From contig CP136499.1 of assembly GCA_032768795.1 (NCBI GenBank), positions 186,001-250,000 on the forward strand: DNA of 64,000 nucleotides, read 5' to 3'. The number at the start of each line of letters is the position of its first letter. Positions within the stretch are counted from its first letter, which is position 1. Positions 1-11,326 of this stretch are shown piece by piece. Both the position numbers and the translations under genes were made by a program. The notes below the pieces were generated by a model. That model ran no database searches. It worked only from the letters and a program-made list of their open reading frames with translations, and was not told the origin of the DNA. This stretch comes from Tremella fuciformis. Taxonomy: Eukaryota > Basidiomycota > Tremellomycetes > Tremellales > Tremellaceae.

Positions 1-750
1 AAATTGGCCAGATCCGAAGCAGTTGCCTCTTCGGCCGACGGGCAAGAGCAAGAACCGGCGCCGTTGGCCCTATTGCGACAGCGTGGGATCAGCGAGTGGA
101 GCCTCCTCACCGCCAGCGACGGTCAGCACGGCCTTGCCCTGCTCCTCGGCCCGGCGAGGTTCTTAAACGCGAGTCCTACCGTCCCTCCATCCTCACCTTG
201 TGCATAGGTCACAACAGCTCACGGCCGCAGCACGACTGCAAACCTACCGTTGAAGTCCTCATTGTCAACGAACCCCATCGGGCCCAGCTCGACCTGAAAA
301 ACTCCAGCGCCATCGTCTACCGGCTGCACATCATCAACCTAGCCACTATTAGGAGGCACACGGCACGGCAGCCGTCCCAGCGCCTGGTCAAAACTATCGA
401 TGGGTGCCTGTACGCGGTTGCAGGTATGCCACTGACCATCGACTACGGTGCCGAGTATCGTGAGTTCCCTACCCGCTCGGCGACCCAGGATCGTCCGCCG
501 AAGCTGACGCATGCCTCCGACACCAGTGGCTGATCCCAAATTCACATGGTGCGTCGCGTATACCAGGCTAGCCGGCCAGCTGACGGTCCTGGTAGTGCTT
601 GTTCATCGGTCGACCACACGCCGAAAGCCCCTGCGGTGACAGCGCCTAACGCTTGACGTGCAGATGGACGAGGACATGGACATGATACTCGCTCGTGTTG
701 TCAAGTATCTATTCATTGGCACATGACATGCAAAGGCCACCTTTACGCTC
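1..750. other. Unassigned left edge
   Basis: This stretch is GC-rich. The longest open frame runs on the plus strand from 96 to 533, but it has no motif I recognise and its composition does not separate it from chance. It could be a fragment of a host gene cut by the window edge or an old transposon remnant. No tRNA or obvious repeat is visible. Confidence 0.3.
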
Positions 751-3349
751 TCATTCATCCCAGCTCGCAACCAGCTTACGCAGGCCTTCTACTACCGCCA
801 AGACGTCTTCTATCTCGATTCGACTAGAGCCCTTCAATTTCTGACTGAGGCGCGCAATCTCTCCCCGCTCTCTCTCCAGCATCGTCCCCAACGCTAACAA
901 AGTTGGGAGGTCCGAGACGTCCGGAAAGGGTCTGGGCTTCGTACTCGTTGCCGCGGCTGTTAGCGAAGCTGCTTGGATAGCAGGACGGTCGCGGCTTCGC
1001 CGCGAAGCTATCAGTCTCTTGGCCCATTCATAGTGCAATCTGGAATGTCATTCAAGATCTTTCGCTATCCTGCGCTCGCGAATGCGACCACGGTCTAGAC
1101 GGGATGGGCGACTCACAATGAAAACGCATCGTCCACCTCCTCGTTCGTGAGCACAGCGAATCTAGTCATGTTCCACACCGACAGCTCTGCCCGTCAAACG
1201 CCAACCTTTGCGGGCTGATCCGCTCGCTGACGCGCGCTGGAACAGCAGCAGGGGCGACGAAATCGTTCACTTCCCGTACGGTCACTCACGCGAGGCAATG
1301 TTTGCGGGATAGTAGAAGTCGTACATGACGAAGACCGACGGCGAGCGTGTGTATACGGCGTGGCTCCAGCCGCCAGGAATGAATCTGCATTCATCAGCAG
1401 CTTGTAGGCTCAGAACCGACATCGAGACCCACATGCCTTGGCCCTGTAGGAGCTTGATTCTGCTCATGCCCTCGATATTCTTGACGGGATTGCGAGGAGG
1501 AGCGTGTGCGCGACCTGTGACATCGGTTAAGCAAGCGTGACAGTCAGATGGCACCAGATCGACTTGCCAAGGAGTAAATGCCGAGTGCGTTGTTCGTCTG
1601 GTGGTAGTAGGTAGATGTCCTGAAATCTGGTCAGCACCAACCCGAGCATCTGGACTGCGAGATACGGGAAGGAGAGGACTGGCACTCGCCTTACAGCCCG
1701 CGACCAGCCATAGAAACGTCGAGCAACCACACGAGTCGACATGAAATTCCTGTCCGCGGGTAAGCATTGGAATACTCTTTGATCCTTTCCAGACTGACCG
1801 CGAATGAACCTCTATCGCTAAACTACCGCTATCAGCCTCAACTTGCCCTCGCTCGCCCGTCCGACTTGCTGACGCTGGCCCAAATCGGGATCTTATACTC
1901 ACGGCAACCGTGGTGGTCGTGCCACTCAGCTCTCGGCCGTACTGGACGCACATGTCCGCTTTTTGGATAAATCTCGGCGCGGAAACGTCGATGCCGAATG
2001 GCTCTGAGGAAATGAGCAGCCGGAGAGAATTCCAAGGATTGGTCGGCTCTGAGTCGGACACAAATGTCTGTCTGAAATGGGCGTCGTGCGCGCGGGCCGT
2101 CACGCTGATCGGTTCTTTGGACCCATAGTCTTTGTAATCAGAGACGGCTGGACACACGGATATGTGAGAGAGACTTGCCGCCGTCAACAGTCACCCCTCT
2201 GCTCCCCCACCAGGCACTCAAACGAGTGATCTTCTGTTTCGCCCAATCACCAATTCTCGCACCGAGAGCTTCGGGTCCTCCTACCTGCTTTCCCTCGCCT
2301 GTCCGCCTTGGTGCGCGAACGACAAACGGCTGTGTCTTGGATCGCCTGTCGCAGATCTGCTCGAACATGTCCTCGACAGCCTCAGCCTCCAACGTAGGAA
2401 AGTGCGCTGCTGCTCAGTGCCCGCTGCAATCGACAATGTAGGATGCAGAGCTGTAGGGCAACTAACCATGGGGTATGAGATGTCTTTGAGAGGTGATGAA
2501 CATCTTCTGTGACGAGTCTGACCGCTGAGACGTTTGGATGTCATACGTCCGCGGTCGTTTGGCATTGCTGCTTGCAGCCTTCTGCGCGGATCTGGTCAGC
2601 TGCCGCTTACCATGGGATGTATAGGGAAACAGGCACTTCAGGAAAATGAAGGCGGCCCTCGCTCACCTGTGCCTCGGTCCGCCTTCGCTTCCCCTTTGAG
2701 CAGCCAAGTTCGACCACGTCCGAGGATGCAGCGCGCTTCATTGGTCCGGGAGCGGGGCTGCCTGGCAAGTCGGTAGGCTGTTGATTAGGAGGATCGGGGC
2801 ATGACTTGATTCTTGAAGTCGCTCACCTGAGGTCCCAAGGCGACATCGGAAAGACTGTTGCACAAGGCGTGATCGAGTGATGGATTGGGTAGAATGGGGA
2901 GCGTGGAAGTGGCTTGTTTTGCCCCCGATTGCACAAGGCGGTGGTTAAAGGGCTGGATGGATGGATGTGATAGGTATCTGCGACTTCAGTATTGCCATGG
3001 CAGACCAAACCATCCATCCTTCCATGCGTCCATCCATGCATGCGGGGAGCAAGGTGGCAGACAGGACCCACATGCGACTTTCCGAAAATGCGACGCGGCG
3101 CGTGCTCGTCAATTGAGCGAACAAGAGCGCCATCGCCGTCATGCACCACCCCCTGCCCTGACGTTGGATGGGCGCGGACTTCTCAACATCGAGCTGTAAG
3201 GACGCCCATAGACGCTCCAAGAGGTCGAAATGGCCAAGATCCTGATCTCTGGAAGTGACAATAGGCTGCTGACGTCGACGAGTCCGGTATTTGGCGAGCT
3301 CTTCGGCGAGTTGCAGCGAATCTGAACCTAGCAGCCCAAACATGTCCAT
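751..3349 (-). CDS. JmjC-domain protein (putative Fe(II)/2-oxoglutarate oxygenase), multi-exon
   Basis: This is a spliced host gene on the minus strand. The clearest part is a JmjC-type cupin. An exon near 1950-2110 ends in APRFIQKADMCVQYGRELSG, followed at about 1905 by a donor GTGAGTATAAG. An exon starting after CAG near 1757 reads EFHVDSCGCSTFLWLVAG, giving the H-x-D iron ligands. A later exon (about 1275-1510) contains ECRFIPGGWSHAVYT, giving the distal histidine. The 3' exon (stop at 751) ends in a charged, leucine-rich helix. Upstream exons around 2140-2400 and 2650-2770 include a basic NLS-like run (KGKRRRTEAQ). A possible first exon begins with ATG at 3349. JmjC proteins hydroxylate or demethylate histones and other proteins using iron and 2-oxoglutarate, usually in the nucleus. 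The substrate cannot be read here. Exon borders upstream of about 2200 are uncertain, and the true start may differ. Confidence 0.55.
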
Positions 3350-3491
3350 GATAGCGGTGTTTGCAGGAGAGCGGTAAACGCGTTGGGTCGAGATGGCTAC
3401 TGATAGGCGTGCGAAGCCCGGCGGTTCATTGAAATAGGCATCCGATTCGAAACTGTTCGAAGCGACGTTTCATCTCTCGCGCTAGTTCCTC

Positions 3492-5028
3492 TTGTGTACA
3501 GGGAATATGACAAGCCCGCCTGTTCAGCTGCTTGAAGAGGAGCGAGAGGTAGACGGAGGGTTCTCGGCCGCGCTACATGACGACATTGACGATCCGCATG
3601 ACGGTCAACACGAAGACGGCCAAGTTTCTCCTTCTCGGGCCAAGTTCTTGGCCATGGACCAGGAGCTCTTGCGATTGTCTTCCAGTGCGTCTGTAAGCTT
3701 TGTGGGGTGAGTGCTATCTGTCGTCCGCAATCTCTCTAGTCGCTACCCGTCTCCACTTGCTGATATTGTTTCTCAGTTTCGCGGCCTACCAGGCCGGACC
3801 AGATCCGACGTACCGCATATTTTTGCTTCACTCCCCTGCCCACGCCAAGTCATCACCGGGCCCTGTGAAGCACCGCGGCGCAAGGAGGGGGAAGAAGAAG
3901 CGCAAAGTCAGCGGGAATGCCCCAGCTCTGTCGGCCCCTTTCAAGGCCGATCAGTGCACTTGGTAGGTACCTTGTTTGCTAGATTTCTCAGTGATCCAGT
4001 GTGTTGAAGCGCTTCTAGGGTTGAAGCCGAACAAGAGAGCTATGACCATGCTCGACCCATTGACTTCGGCAACTTGGACCCCATCGCCAACGTCGCTCTA
4101 CCTGACGGCATCTGCGAGCTCGACCTGCAGACCGTTAACGTCTTACAAGTAGTTCTTCGGGCCTACTTCGGCATCGGTTTTGTCGGCGTCCATCATCGGG
4201 GAATAGGCAATGTTTGCCTGTTGAACTGTCACGAAGGTGGGCAGGTCATTCCCAAGGAAGAGGCGATCGCGGCCGTAAACAAGCTCGTACAGGCGTTGAG
4301 TCCAGGTACGTGCATCCCTAAGCCAAAGTTCCCGTCTTCGTCTCGCGCAACGAGCTGAGCATTTGACAGGGGGCGCGTTCGACATCTTGACTGATGGTAG
4401 GAGGAAATCCATGGATTTCCTTCCACCGGACAGCTCGCCATCACGTCTCTTCGTTCCGTGTCTCGCCGACGACCTACCCGAGATTCTTGCGTGAGCGTTT
4501 CCTGTGATTATTCTCCCCACTGTGCCACCCTGCTCGCCGTTCGCCCGCGGCCTTTTGTCGAGGGGGGCGACTGCGACTGGTCTTCTCCTCATTGGAAGGC
4601 GAAACAAGCTCATTTCTGCAGGGTGGCTCTGGTCCTGAAGAACGATACCGGAGAACCTGGTATCAGCTATCTCTATCTCCCCCATGGCGTCAATACGTGC
4701 GGCGGATCATATGAATGGTGCGCTCACTCAGACAAGCAAGACGATGAATCAGAGCTGAGATTGCAGGGCGACTGACGAGGACGTACCCAAACTACACTCG
4801 GGGCGGTTCAAGTTCTTCTCACTCCTCGACCGCCCCTGTGTCCGTGTGAGCCCACACACGCTCTGCGGGCTCAGTGTCTTCTTCATCCGCCACGACATTG
4901 CAGACGCCACCCGGCGATGTCAGTATATGCGAGATCTTCATCGGTTTGGGTTGCAGCGCGGCTGGCCTGGCTTCGCTGACCGATGCGAATTCGCTCCTAA
5001 TGATGCCGAGGACGATAGTATGGAGTGA
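3492..5028 (+). CDS. Conserved-looking hypothetical protein, six exons, about 388 aa
   Basis: Six exons join in frame with canonical splice sites: 3492-3706, 3777-3962, 4019-4305, 4370-4490, 4622-4717 and 4767-5028 (introns of 70, 56, 64, 131 and 49 nt). The joined frame is open to TGA at 5028, which strongly supports the model. An alternative in-frame start lies at 3507. The N-terminal 65 residues are acidic. Exon 2 has a basic nuclear-localisation-like run (RRGKKKRKV). Exons 3-6 encode a mixed hydrophobic/polar region that looks like a folded domain (for example NLDPIANVALPDGICELDL), and the C-terminus is acidic (NDAEDDSME). I do not recognise the family. It starts about 140 bp from the presumed start of the minus-strand JmjC gene, so the two probably share a divergent promoter at 3350-3491. 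Confidence 0.7.
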
Positions 5029-5744
5029 CATGACCCATGACCGCCACGGACATGATAGCAGTGATCAAATGCCCCAAATATGTTGCACAACGAGGTTGGT
5101 ATGCATTCGCCCTCTAGGAACCGAATTGACGTGTACACACAAATACATGTATATCGGTCGGACAGCCTCTGCATAGCTCAGCCGTCGTGGAACTAAAGAG
5201 GCAACACCGTTCTCGTGAGGCGTTCACGGTGCTCATTTCTCATCACTGCCCCTTCAAGTCAGCGGGCTTCAAGCAATCTCGATGGTTTCTGCGATAGTAT
5301 CTAGCGCTTGTGGGACCTCGTGTAGCTTGTCAATCTTCCCCTCGGGACGATAGTGCCCCAGAGACAATCAATGTGGACGTCGCACTGAACAGCGTTTTCT
5401 TTCTGCCTTCTCCATGTATATCGGAAGCACCAGGTTTGGCCTCAGTCATCTCTGCATCACTCATACTGGCCTAGTGTTTACTGAGAGGTCTGCGTCTCGC
5501 CAGCAATCGCAAGCTCTCCCTGCATGCATGCAGTCTTTGACATCCCGTGCGAATGCAGGAAAGCGTTGCTGATGACGCGTTTCGGCGTTTCAAATGAACT
5601 TCGTAAACCCTTGTCGTCTCTTGATCGTTGTTCGAAGCCGCTATGCGCATGTAGCCGTTCACTAGCGCTGTTACTGGCGAGGGATCAAAGAGCTCTTCGA
5701 CATTGGCGAAGGCTGCAGAGACGTGACACTTGGCTGTGCAGGAT
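5029..5744. other. Intergenic, nothing recognised
   Basis: The short open frames here lack splice consistency and motifs. I see no repeat shared with the rest of the window. It probably holds the 3' flank of the six-exon gene followed by degraded repeat sequence. Confidence 0.4.
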
Positions 5745-5854
5745 GCATCCTTTGGTCTGCCGGATGCGGAAATGGGACGGTCTCGGTTGCCGAATTCACG
5801 TGCCTTTGGCTCGGACTGGCTGTTGCTTCGGTGTCATTTGTGACACCGTCCCAG
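5745..5854 (-). repeat. Decayed fragment of LTR family E
   Basis: The sequence ending in GGTGTCATTTGTGACA resembles the end of the E copy at 57758-58486 and the reverse complement of the start of the copy at 13034-13753. About 110 bp are recognisable with many substitutions. No target-site duplication could be found, so it is a truncated relic. The LTR orientation is arbitrary, because no full E element is present to set it. Confidence 0.5.
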
Positions 5855-6064
5855 CAGCTTTGGCAAGGAGGTCATATACAATTTGTGACTGATAGCAACC
5901 ATTCCATCGTAAGATCTTTCGTTTGCTTCCGTTGGAAAGGCCTCATGGTAGTCTGGTGATCAGGATGCCGTGTTGGTTTCCTAATAGTGAAGGAGGGGAA
6001 GAGAGGACCTGGCGGCATTAGAGTAAGAACGGGCTCTGCCCAACCTTGTGTCACCCCTGCGGGT

Positions 6065-6975
6065 CAACGGAAATAGGTGGTACGCTCACATGAGCTTGAC
6101 TCATCCTCGAGTAGCCTTGTCGAGGCACAACCTCATCCTTGACAAGGCAGGAAAGCTGCCACCAACGATAACTCCGCTTATAACTCCGACACCCTTGACG
6201 ACCTTGTAGAATGCCGCCGCCTGTTGCCTTCTCATCACTCATAGCAAGTGCTGAGTGGGCAACAGGTGAGCGGGATCATATTGCCACAGTTTTACAATCC
6301 CTTCACCGTTGCCACCCATACAGGCCCCCGACCATCCACCACCCGGATCGCAACACCCCAAGCTGGAATACCGGAAGGGTTCAATCTCCAAGCTGGAACA
6401 CTGGAAGAGTCTACCGCCAGGTGACGCCAGGTGGAATCAGGGAATGCCAGGTGACGCCAGGTGAAGTCAGGTGACGCCAGTTGACCCCGAGTGGAACTAG
6501 GAATCCAGGCCGGCCCGTACTGGCGTCAAGGTGGCACCAGCCCGGAGTCAGGTGGAGTGAGTGGCAACTCCAGGTGAAGGAGTTGCGCACACGGATTTGC
6601 CACCCAGCCCATAGACATATATAAAGAGCCTACTTCTTGATCCTTCTCCCCAAGGATCAATCTATCGCAAGTTACACCTAGTCTTAGAGCCTTGCACCGA
6701 GCCTCCCTTCACTCGCTTTGTCTTTACCTTCGCTCGTCACAACACCAATCTCCGTGGAATCCTTTGAGCACTTTGACCATCGACATCCACACCGTGGGCT
6801 TTGTGGATTGTTGACTCTACTTCACCATCCGACCAAGCCACAGATTCGGTGGTTGTACCCCTTTGCCTTTGGTGCAACCTGAGCTTGCCACATTACGACT
6901 ACCGCCATCTACTTGTTGCCGGACCTCAAGGCCGCCGGGTTCGAGTTGTAACACACAGAGCTGAAGATGCCGTCG
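6065..6975 (+). repeat. Decayed solo LTR of copia family A, split by LTR G
   Basis: Positions 6065-6289 and 6954-6975 together match the LTR of the intact copia-A element at 14211-14466, from its start (CAACGGAAATAGG for CGACGGAAATAGG) to its end (GATGCCGTCG). The copy is interrupted by solo LTR G. Many differences are TCG to TTG or CGA to CAA, for example CCTTGACAAGG for CCTCGACGAGG. No matching flanking duplication is visible (CGGGT against GGAAC), so the insertion is old or rearranged. Confidence 0.75.
6290..6953 (+). repeat. Solo LTR, family G (664 bp)
   Basis: The repeat is bounded by the 5-bp duplication CACAG (6285-6289 and 6954-6958) and sits inside the decayed copia-A LTR. It ends GTTGTAACA and starts TTTTACAATCC, where the second copy (minus strand, 62885-63280) reads TGTTACGATCC. 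It contains short imperfect tandem units around CCAGGTGACG (about 6410-6480) and a TATA-like CATATATAAAGAG near 6618, plausibly the LTR promoter. No internal region is attached, so this is a product of LTR-LTR recombination. The parent superfamily is unknown, although the 5-bp duplication fits Ty1/copia or Ty3/gypsy. Confidence 0.8.
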
Positions 6976-7275
6976 GGAACTAGAGCTGAGCACAACCTTG
7001 ACAAAGTGTCAGCTGAAAAGCAGTAGGCAAGTGTCACGGAGGTGGACAGCCACTGCATTCTATATGTATCAAAGACCACCAGTCTAGCTGAGACTTGGGT
7101 CATTGTGACCCTTTTGGTGCAGTGGTATTAGCTGCGCGTCGCCGTAGCTATTTGGTAGGTTATTGGCATCGTGCCACCAAGGTTGATGTGCAAGAGTCAA
7201 GCATACCAGAGTCAAGATATCAAGACAAACTATGGTCAAGTGGCGCCCTCAAGAAACTCTCCAAGAGTAAGCTTG
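6976..7275. other. Unassigned spacer
   Basis: This 300-bp spacer lies between the decayed A/G LTR complex and the proline/serine-rich reading frame. I see no coding signature, terminal repeat or duplication. Confidence 0.35.
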
Positions 7276-7731
7276 TCAAAGTTGGCTCAAATCACCCGCA
7301 AGATCCCATGCCCGCAAGATAAGGTAGGCACGCATGGGTGCCTGCGTCTCCCGGGGCGCAAAATGAGAAAGCTGGAATAACTCCATCCACTTTTGGCCAG
7401 GGCCAGTGGTCAAGTTTGCTTGACGAGGTGGTGGCAGCGGCGGCGGCTGTTGCGTGGGCGGATGTGGGGACAAATGAGACGTCCCCAATGGGCAGGCATG
7501 CGGGCTGTGTGCTGGCAAAGGCGGCTTGTACCCGTCACCGCCAAACATGCCCAGGCCGTCGTCTTCGAGAAAGTGAGAGGGGAGTGGGGAAAGCGGGCTC
7601 GACAAGGTAGGAGGTCTCGAGCGGGGCCGCTTGTGGGCAAGAGGCAACAGGGGAGACGAGGGCGAGGAGCTAGCAGTGTCATGAACAACTGAACTCCAAC
7701 TTCGCTCCGAACTCCGACTCAACTTCAAGTA
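7276..7731 (-). pseudogene. Proline/serine-rich reading frame abutting a Tc1 insertion
   Basis: An open minus-strand frame of about 150 codons is rich in Ser and Pro. It has a basic KRPRSR run and a polyproline stretch (PPPLPPPRQ), as in disordered regions of fungal regulatory proteins. It begins directly at the left terminal repeat of the Tc1 element. Taking the element out joins it in frame to minus-strand sequence just beyond 11326 (reading through DAETERSKDY), so the transposon may have split a host reading frame. There is no homology evidence that the frame is coding, and low-complexity GC-rich DNA often keeps frames open by chance. Confidence 0.3.
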
Positions 7732-8383
7732 CAGTCGGGTGTCATAACTGATTGAACACGTGATTTCCGTGCGCCTTCATGCCATCCTTACTGCGCTCTT
7801 AGTCATGTATGCATGCAATCATGCTGAAACTCTGAGGGTAAGCGAGATAAGGGAAATGGACCGTGCACATCCAATGGCGTGCACGAGAACTCACCAAAAT
7901 CAATACTTTGTTGCAAATCCTTGCCGCTTTCTGACCTCCTTCAGCCTCTTGGGCATGCTGTCCACCATCCTGTCTATATATGCCTGTGGAGTTGAATTCC
8001 ATACAGCCTCTGCTGCCAGAAACAGCTCGTCCATGCTGGTAGGCCTCCTCGGCATCACTGCAAGTTGTCGCTTGATCCAATACCAGCAGTTTTCGATGAG
8101 GTTCAGGTTTGGGGAGTAGGGAGGGTGATCAAGGTACTCAAAGTGTTGTTGCAGGCCGACTTCTCTGTTGGTTCTTGCTATACGCATCTTTGCATTGTCC
8201 TCAAGGATCCTGGTATTGCCTTGATAGCCTCTCCAGTAGCTGTTGACTCGCATCCAGCACCGTTTGAGCTCGCCTAGAGTGATCTGATCTCAATAGATTG
8301 CTGCAGTAACGCCTTTCCTTCTCCCCTGGCTGCTACTGACATCGAATTGGACCAGTTTCAACCGCCCTCCATGCCACACAGCC

Positions 8384-10107
8384 TGTCATGACATGGTCAT
8401 GACCCTTGCGGAGCCCCATTGCTTATATGGAGCGCCCAAATAGCGATCGACAAAATCGACAACAAGGTCAAAGTGGCTACAGACAAAGTCGACAGGTCAA
8501 CTACAAGGTCACCGACAGAATCGACATCCGAGGCGCTTCCCAATCGACAGGATCGACAATCGAGGCATTTCCCAACCGACAGAACCGACAGTCAAGGGAT
8601 TTCTCGAACGACAGAACCGACAATCGAGGCATTTTGCGATCGACACTGTCGACACTTAGGGCCTCAACCCCCTTGACGGACCTTGTGGGGAGGTCAACCA
8701 ATCAGAGAAGGGCCCAAGGCTATGGTGAGGTAAATGCCTCAGATGAGCCTAGACCTTCCCGCAACGAGGTTACGACTGGGAGAAGCCCCTGAGTGCGTTC
8801 TCGCGTTCTCGCATTCCCAAGCCACAATCAGACCCGGGCCGAGACACTAATAGATATACGAAGGCACCCACAGGTACAGTTCTATAGGTAAGACAGTGTC
8901 ACGCTCCAACCTCCACCGGCTTATTCAGCAATGACGTAATAGCGCGGGAAAGATGACAAAGCTGCGGGAAGATTGGGTGGCAAATTAGGTCAGGCGCAGG
9001 GGATATAAACCCCTGTCAGGAAACCGACACGGCATCCTGACCACGAGACTACCACGAGGCAATTTCCGACGGAAACATCCAAAGGATCCTACGAACCGAA
9101 GAACGTGAGTACGGTAGAACTGTCACTATTAGTCACGAATAACTACGACTTGCTCTTGAAAGCGCTGGAACAACCTGGAGAACGATAGAAGGATACGTCT
9201 CAGTCTTCCATCGGCCGAGTTGAGATAGGAACGCACGCAAGGACAAGAGTCAGGTCCACGATAACGGAGGATAGAGTTATCTCACAGTCAGGGCCACGGG
9301 ACGGAGACCGAGGACGATAAGGACGACGACGGGCACGCAAGGAGATTAGATGCAAGCCAGCGCGGAGAGAAGACGATAGAAGAGAGGAGAGACGACGAGA
9401 GAATACTAGAGAGTATTGGGAACGAGTAGAAGCGACTAGGAGAACGATGGAACGATCCACGAAGGACGATGCTAGAAGGATCAGAGGGAGAGCGGACGAG
9501 AGTCAGCAGATACTTAAGAAGGAAGATCGCAGAGGAAGTTCCTCAGCGATCTAGTTAACTAGTCCTCTAGATAGAACGTCTACTTAGAGAATCGACCGTA
9601 CCAGTGACGAGAGATAGATAAGTGAAGTGAGTCTTGATCGCTCCTCACCCAGCTTGGTTCCACTCTACTCTTGTTCGTTACTATCTGTTACGAATAGTCG
9701 TTAATAGTTAGCAGCTTGAACCGATAGATTGATTTAGGTGAGCTTTAGTTGGATCTAAAACAGGTCACCGGGTACAGGTCTGACAACCCCCTACTTTTGG
9801 GTCGGAAGGAGTCCAAGGATCCAAGTTATCTAGTCGCACAACTTAGTCTTTTGAACAACCTTCTGTTGTTCTTTGTAGTTGGTAGATAGCTTCTCACTTG
9901 ACTATACTTGTCTTTTGTCCCTGCTGGTGCTCGACCTGTGCACCAGCACCTCTCCTAGTCTGCTGGGTCCTTCAGACTAGTCCCGTCCTTTAGACCTTTC
10001 ACATACTACGAGCTCTGTCTCTACAGAACTCAAGCTCCAGTTAAACTGTTGTAGTCCACGCGCCTCAGTCCTATTCACACAGGTCTGACCCGGGGCGTGT
10101 CGTGACA
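8384..10107 (+). repeat. Large LTR-like insertion I (1,724 bp)
   Basis: The sequence starts TGTCATGACATGG, ends GTGTCGTGACA, and is flanked by a perfect CAGCC duplication (8379-8383 and 10108-10112) inside the Tc1 transposase. It has no long coding frame. Its first third holds short degenerate repeats around CGACAGAATCGACA (about 8440-8680). A GGGATATAAACCCC TATA-like box lies near 9000, with a transcribed-leader-like tail after it. These features fit a long solo LTR, probably Ty3/gypsy, or a non-autonomous large-repeat derivative. Which one cannot be decided without another copy. Confidence 0.65.
8440..8680. repeat. Degenerate short tandem repeat, unit near CGACAGAAT
   Basis: About 240 bp consist of imperfect repeats of a 9-14 nt unit (ATCGACAA, GTCGACAGG, CCGACAGAAC, ATCGACAATCGAGGC). 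It lies in the 5' third of insertion I. It produces open frames in several phases, which are therefore not evidence of coding. Confidence 0.65.
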
Positions 10108-10181
10108 CAGCCCCCCAGATCATGATGGATGTCCTGCCAGAGAGGAGCTTGGGTGCCATACAGTCTTCTAGCCACTCCTCT

Positions 10182-10652
10182 TGTCACGACGACCGCCTTC
10201 TCTGTCCAGGGCCCGACGGGCACGTACTCCGAACGGTCGGCGTGGGGGTCGTTGGCGATGGTGGGTATGAGCGAGTTGGGCGAGGAGCTCGGCGAGGGAC
10301 TCGCTGAGCTCGAGGAGATGAACGGGTTGAGCGAGGGGTGCGGCAAGGGACTCGTTGAACTCGGCGAGCAGGAAGGTGAACTCGACGCGCGAGAGCGAGT
10401 TGAGGGAGATGGACGGGGTACTCCGCGGGGGACTCGGTGTCACTGGCAAGCCAAGCGACGGGACGGAGCAGGCAGTCTACATGTCTGCAGAGAACAACAA
10501 TTGGGAGAAGACTACGGAACGTATCGCGCGCCCAGTCTTCCTAAGTATCCGTCGTCCCTCGGTGAGCTCGGCGAGTGATGCGTTGAATCAACGAGTCCGA
10601 GCTCCGTCTCCCCACGTGGCTTCCATGTGCTCTCCCTACGTCCGTCGTGACA
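10182..10652 (+). repeat. Solo LTR, family D, copy 1 (471 bp)
   Basis: The repeat is flanked by CCTCT (10177-10181 and 10653-10657) and begins and ends with complementary TGTCACGACG / CGTCGTGACA. It lies in the Tc1 transposase just after the first catalytic aspartate. A second copy of the same length in opposite orientation is at 62406-62876. A run of GGCGAGG/CTCGCCGAG-like units (10270-10400) keeps several frames open, but no protein is evident. Confidence 0.85.
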
Positions 10653-11326
10653 CCTCTCCTGGTCTGTGCGTCACCCAGGTCTGGAGCATGCCATTGTTCC
10701 TCAGAGATGTCTCATCCACGAAGATCATCCTTCTCCAGTCCTACAGACCATCTGTCTTGTGATTTGAGGCATAAACGCGTCGCTTCAACTGAGGTGCCTT
10801 GTTGAGGAAAGGTTTGACTCGAGCTACATGCCTGGCAAAGCCTAGGATGGCCAGGATACGGCGCAGAGTAGAGAGCGAGAGCGTAAAGTCATTGTGGGAG
10901 GGAAGGGTAACAAGTTGAACCGGTGTTGCTCTGCGACTCTTGGTGATGACGCGGCGAATGAGGGCGAGAGAGTAAAGGCTGAAGCGAGAGGGGCGTACAT
11001 GTCGGATTGGAGGTGAATTGCTGCCCGTTTGACGAAGCTCTTTAACCAGGGGCGACACAGAGCCAATAGAACAGTTGTTCTCACTGGCCACCTGTCAATA
11101 TGGCGTTGTCAGCCCAGCCTGGGCAATACGAGACCGTTTTCGAGGTGTAAAGCAAGCACCAGTCATTCTGACAGAGTAGATGAAGTGCTGAGCGAAGTCT
11201 GAGCAACAATGCATGTGTTATCGAAGAGCAACACGTCAACAAAGTAGAAGCAATCACAGAAAGACAGGCACGTCTTGACGCGAATTAGGTACGGTAAAGT
11301 GTTCAATCAGTTATGACACCCGACTA

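Larger units (their letters stand above)
7900..11166 (-). pseudogene. Tc1-like DDE transposase, interrupted
   Basis: The reading frame runs on the minus strand from ATG near 11166 to the stop at 7900, in three pieces: about 11166-10658, 10181-10113 and 8383-7900. The N-terminal part has helix-turn-helix sequence (ENNCSIGSVSPLVKEL) and the first catalytic aspartate in WRRMIFVDET. The middle piece gives TSIMIWGAV and continues after insertion I as WHGGRLKLVQFD. The C-terminal piece has the second aspartate in ILEDNAK and the glutamate in PPYSPNLNLIENCW. Besides the two insertions there is an in-frame TGA just before the HTH and another stop in the linker, so the enzyme is dead. Transposases of this family cut and paste into TA sites. 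Confidence 0.8.
7732..11326 (-). mobile_element. Tc1/mariner-family DNA transposon, disrupted
   Basis: Terminal inverted repeats of about 28 bp flank the element: CAGTCGGGTGTCATAACTGA at the left and its complement (first base T) at the right end, 11299-11326. TA dinucleotides border both ends (7730-7731, 11327-11328), as expected for Tc1/mariner. Subtracting insertion I (8384-10107 plus one duplication copy) and solo LTR D1 (10182-10652 plus one copy) leaves about 1.4 kb, the usual size for the family. The element carries a broken minus-strand transposase. Confidence 0.85.

Noticed and set aside
4143..4685. A 180-codon minus ORF opposite the six-exon gene
   Set aside because: The plus-strand exons join in frame across five canonical introns through this region; the minus frame has no such support.
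8440..8680. Possible CRISPR-like array of short repeats
   Set aside because: Units are degenerate and contiguous, without unique spacers, and the window is eukaryotic.
8406..8792. ORF of 128 codons in the CGACAG repeat region
   Set aside because: Short tandem repeats keep several frames open, the peptide is low complexity, and the region lies in insertion I.
10129..10578. ORFs of 149 and 93 codons on both strands in LTR D1
   Set aside because: They come from GC-rich CTCGCCGAG-type repeats inside a solo LTR, and the equivalent D2 frames differ.
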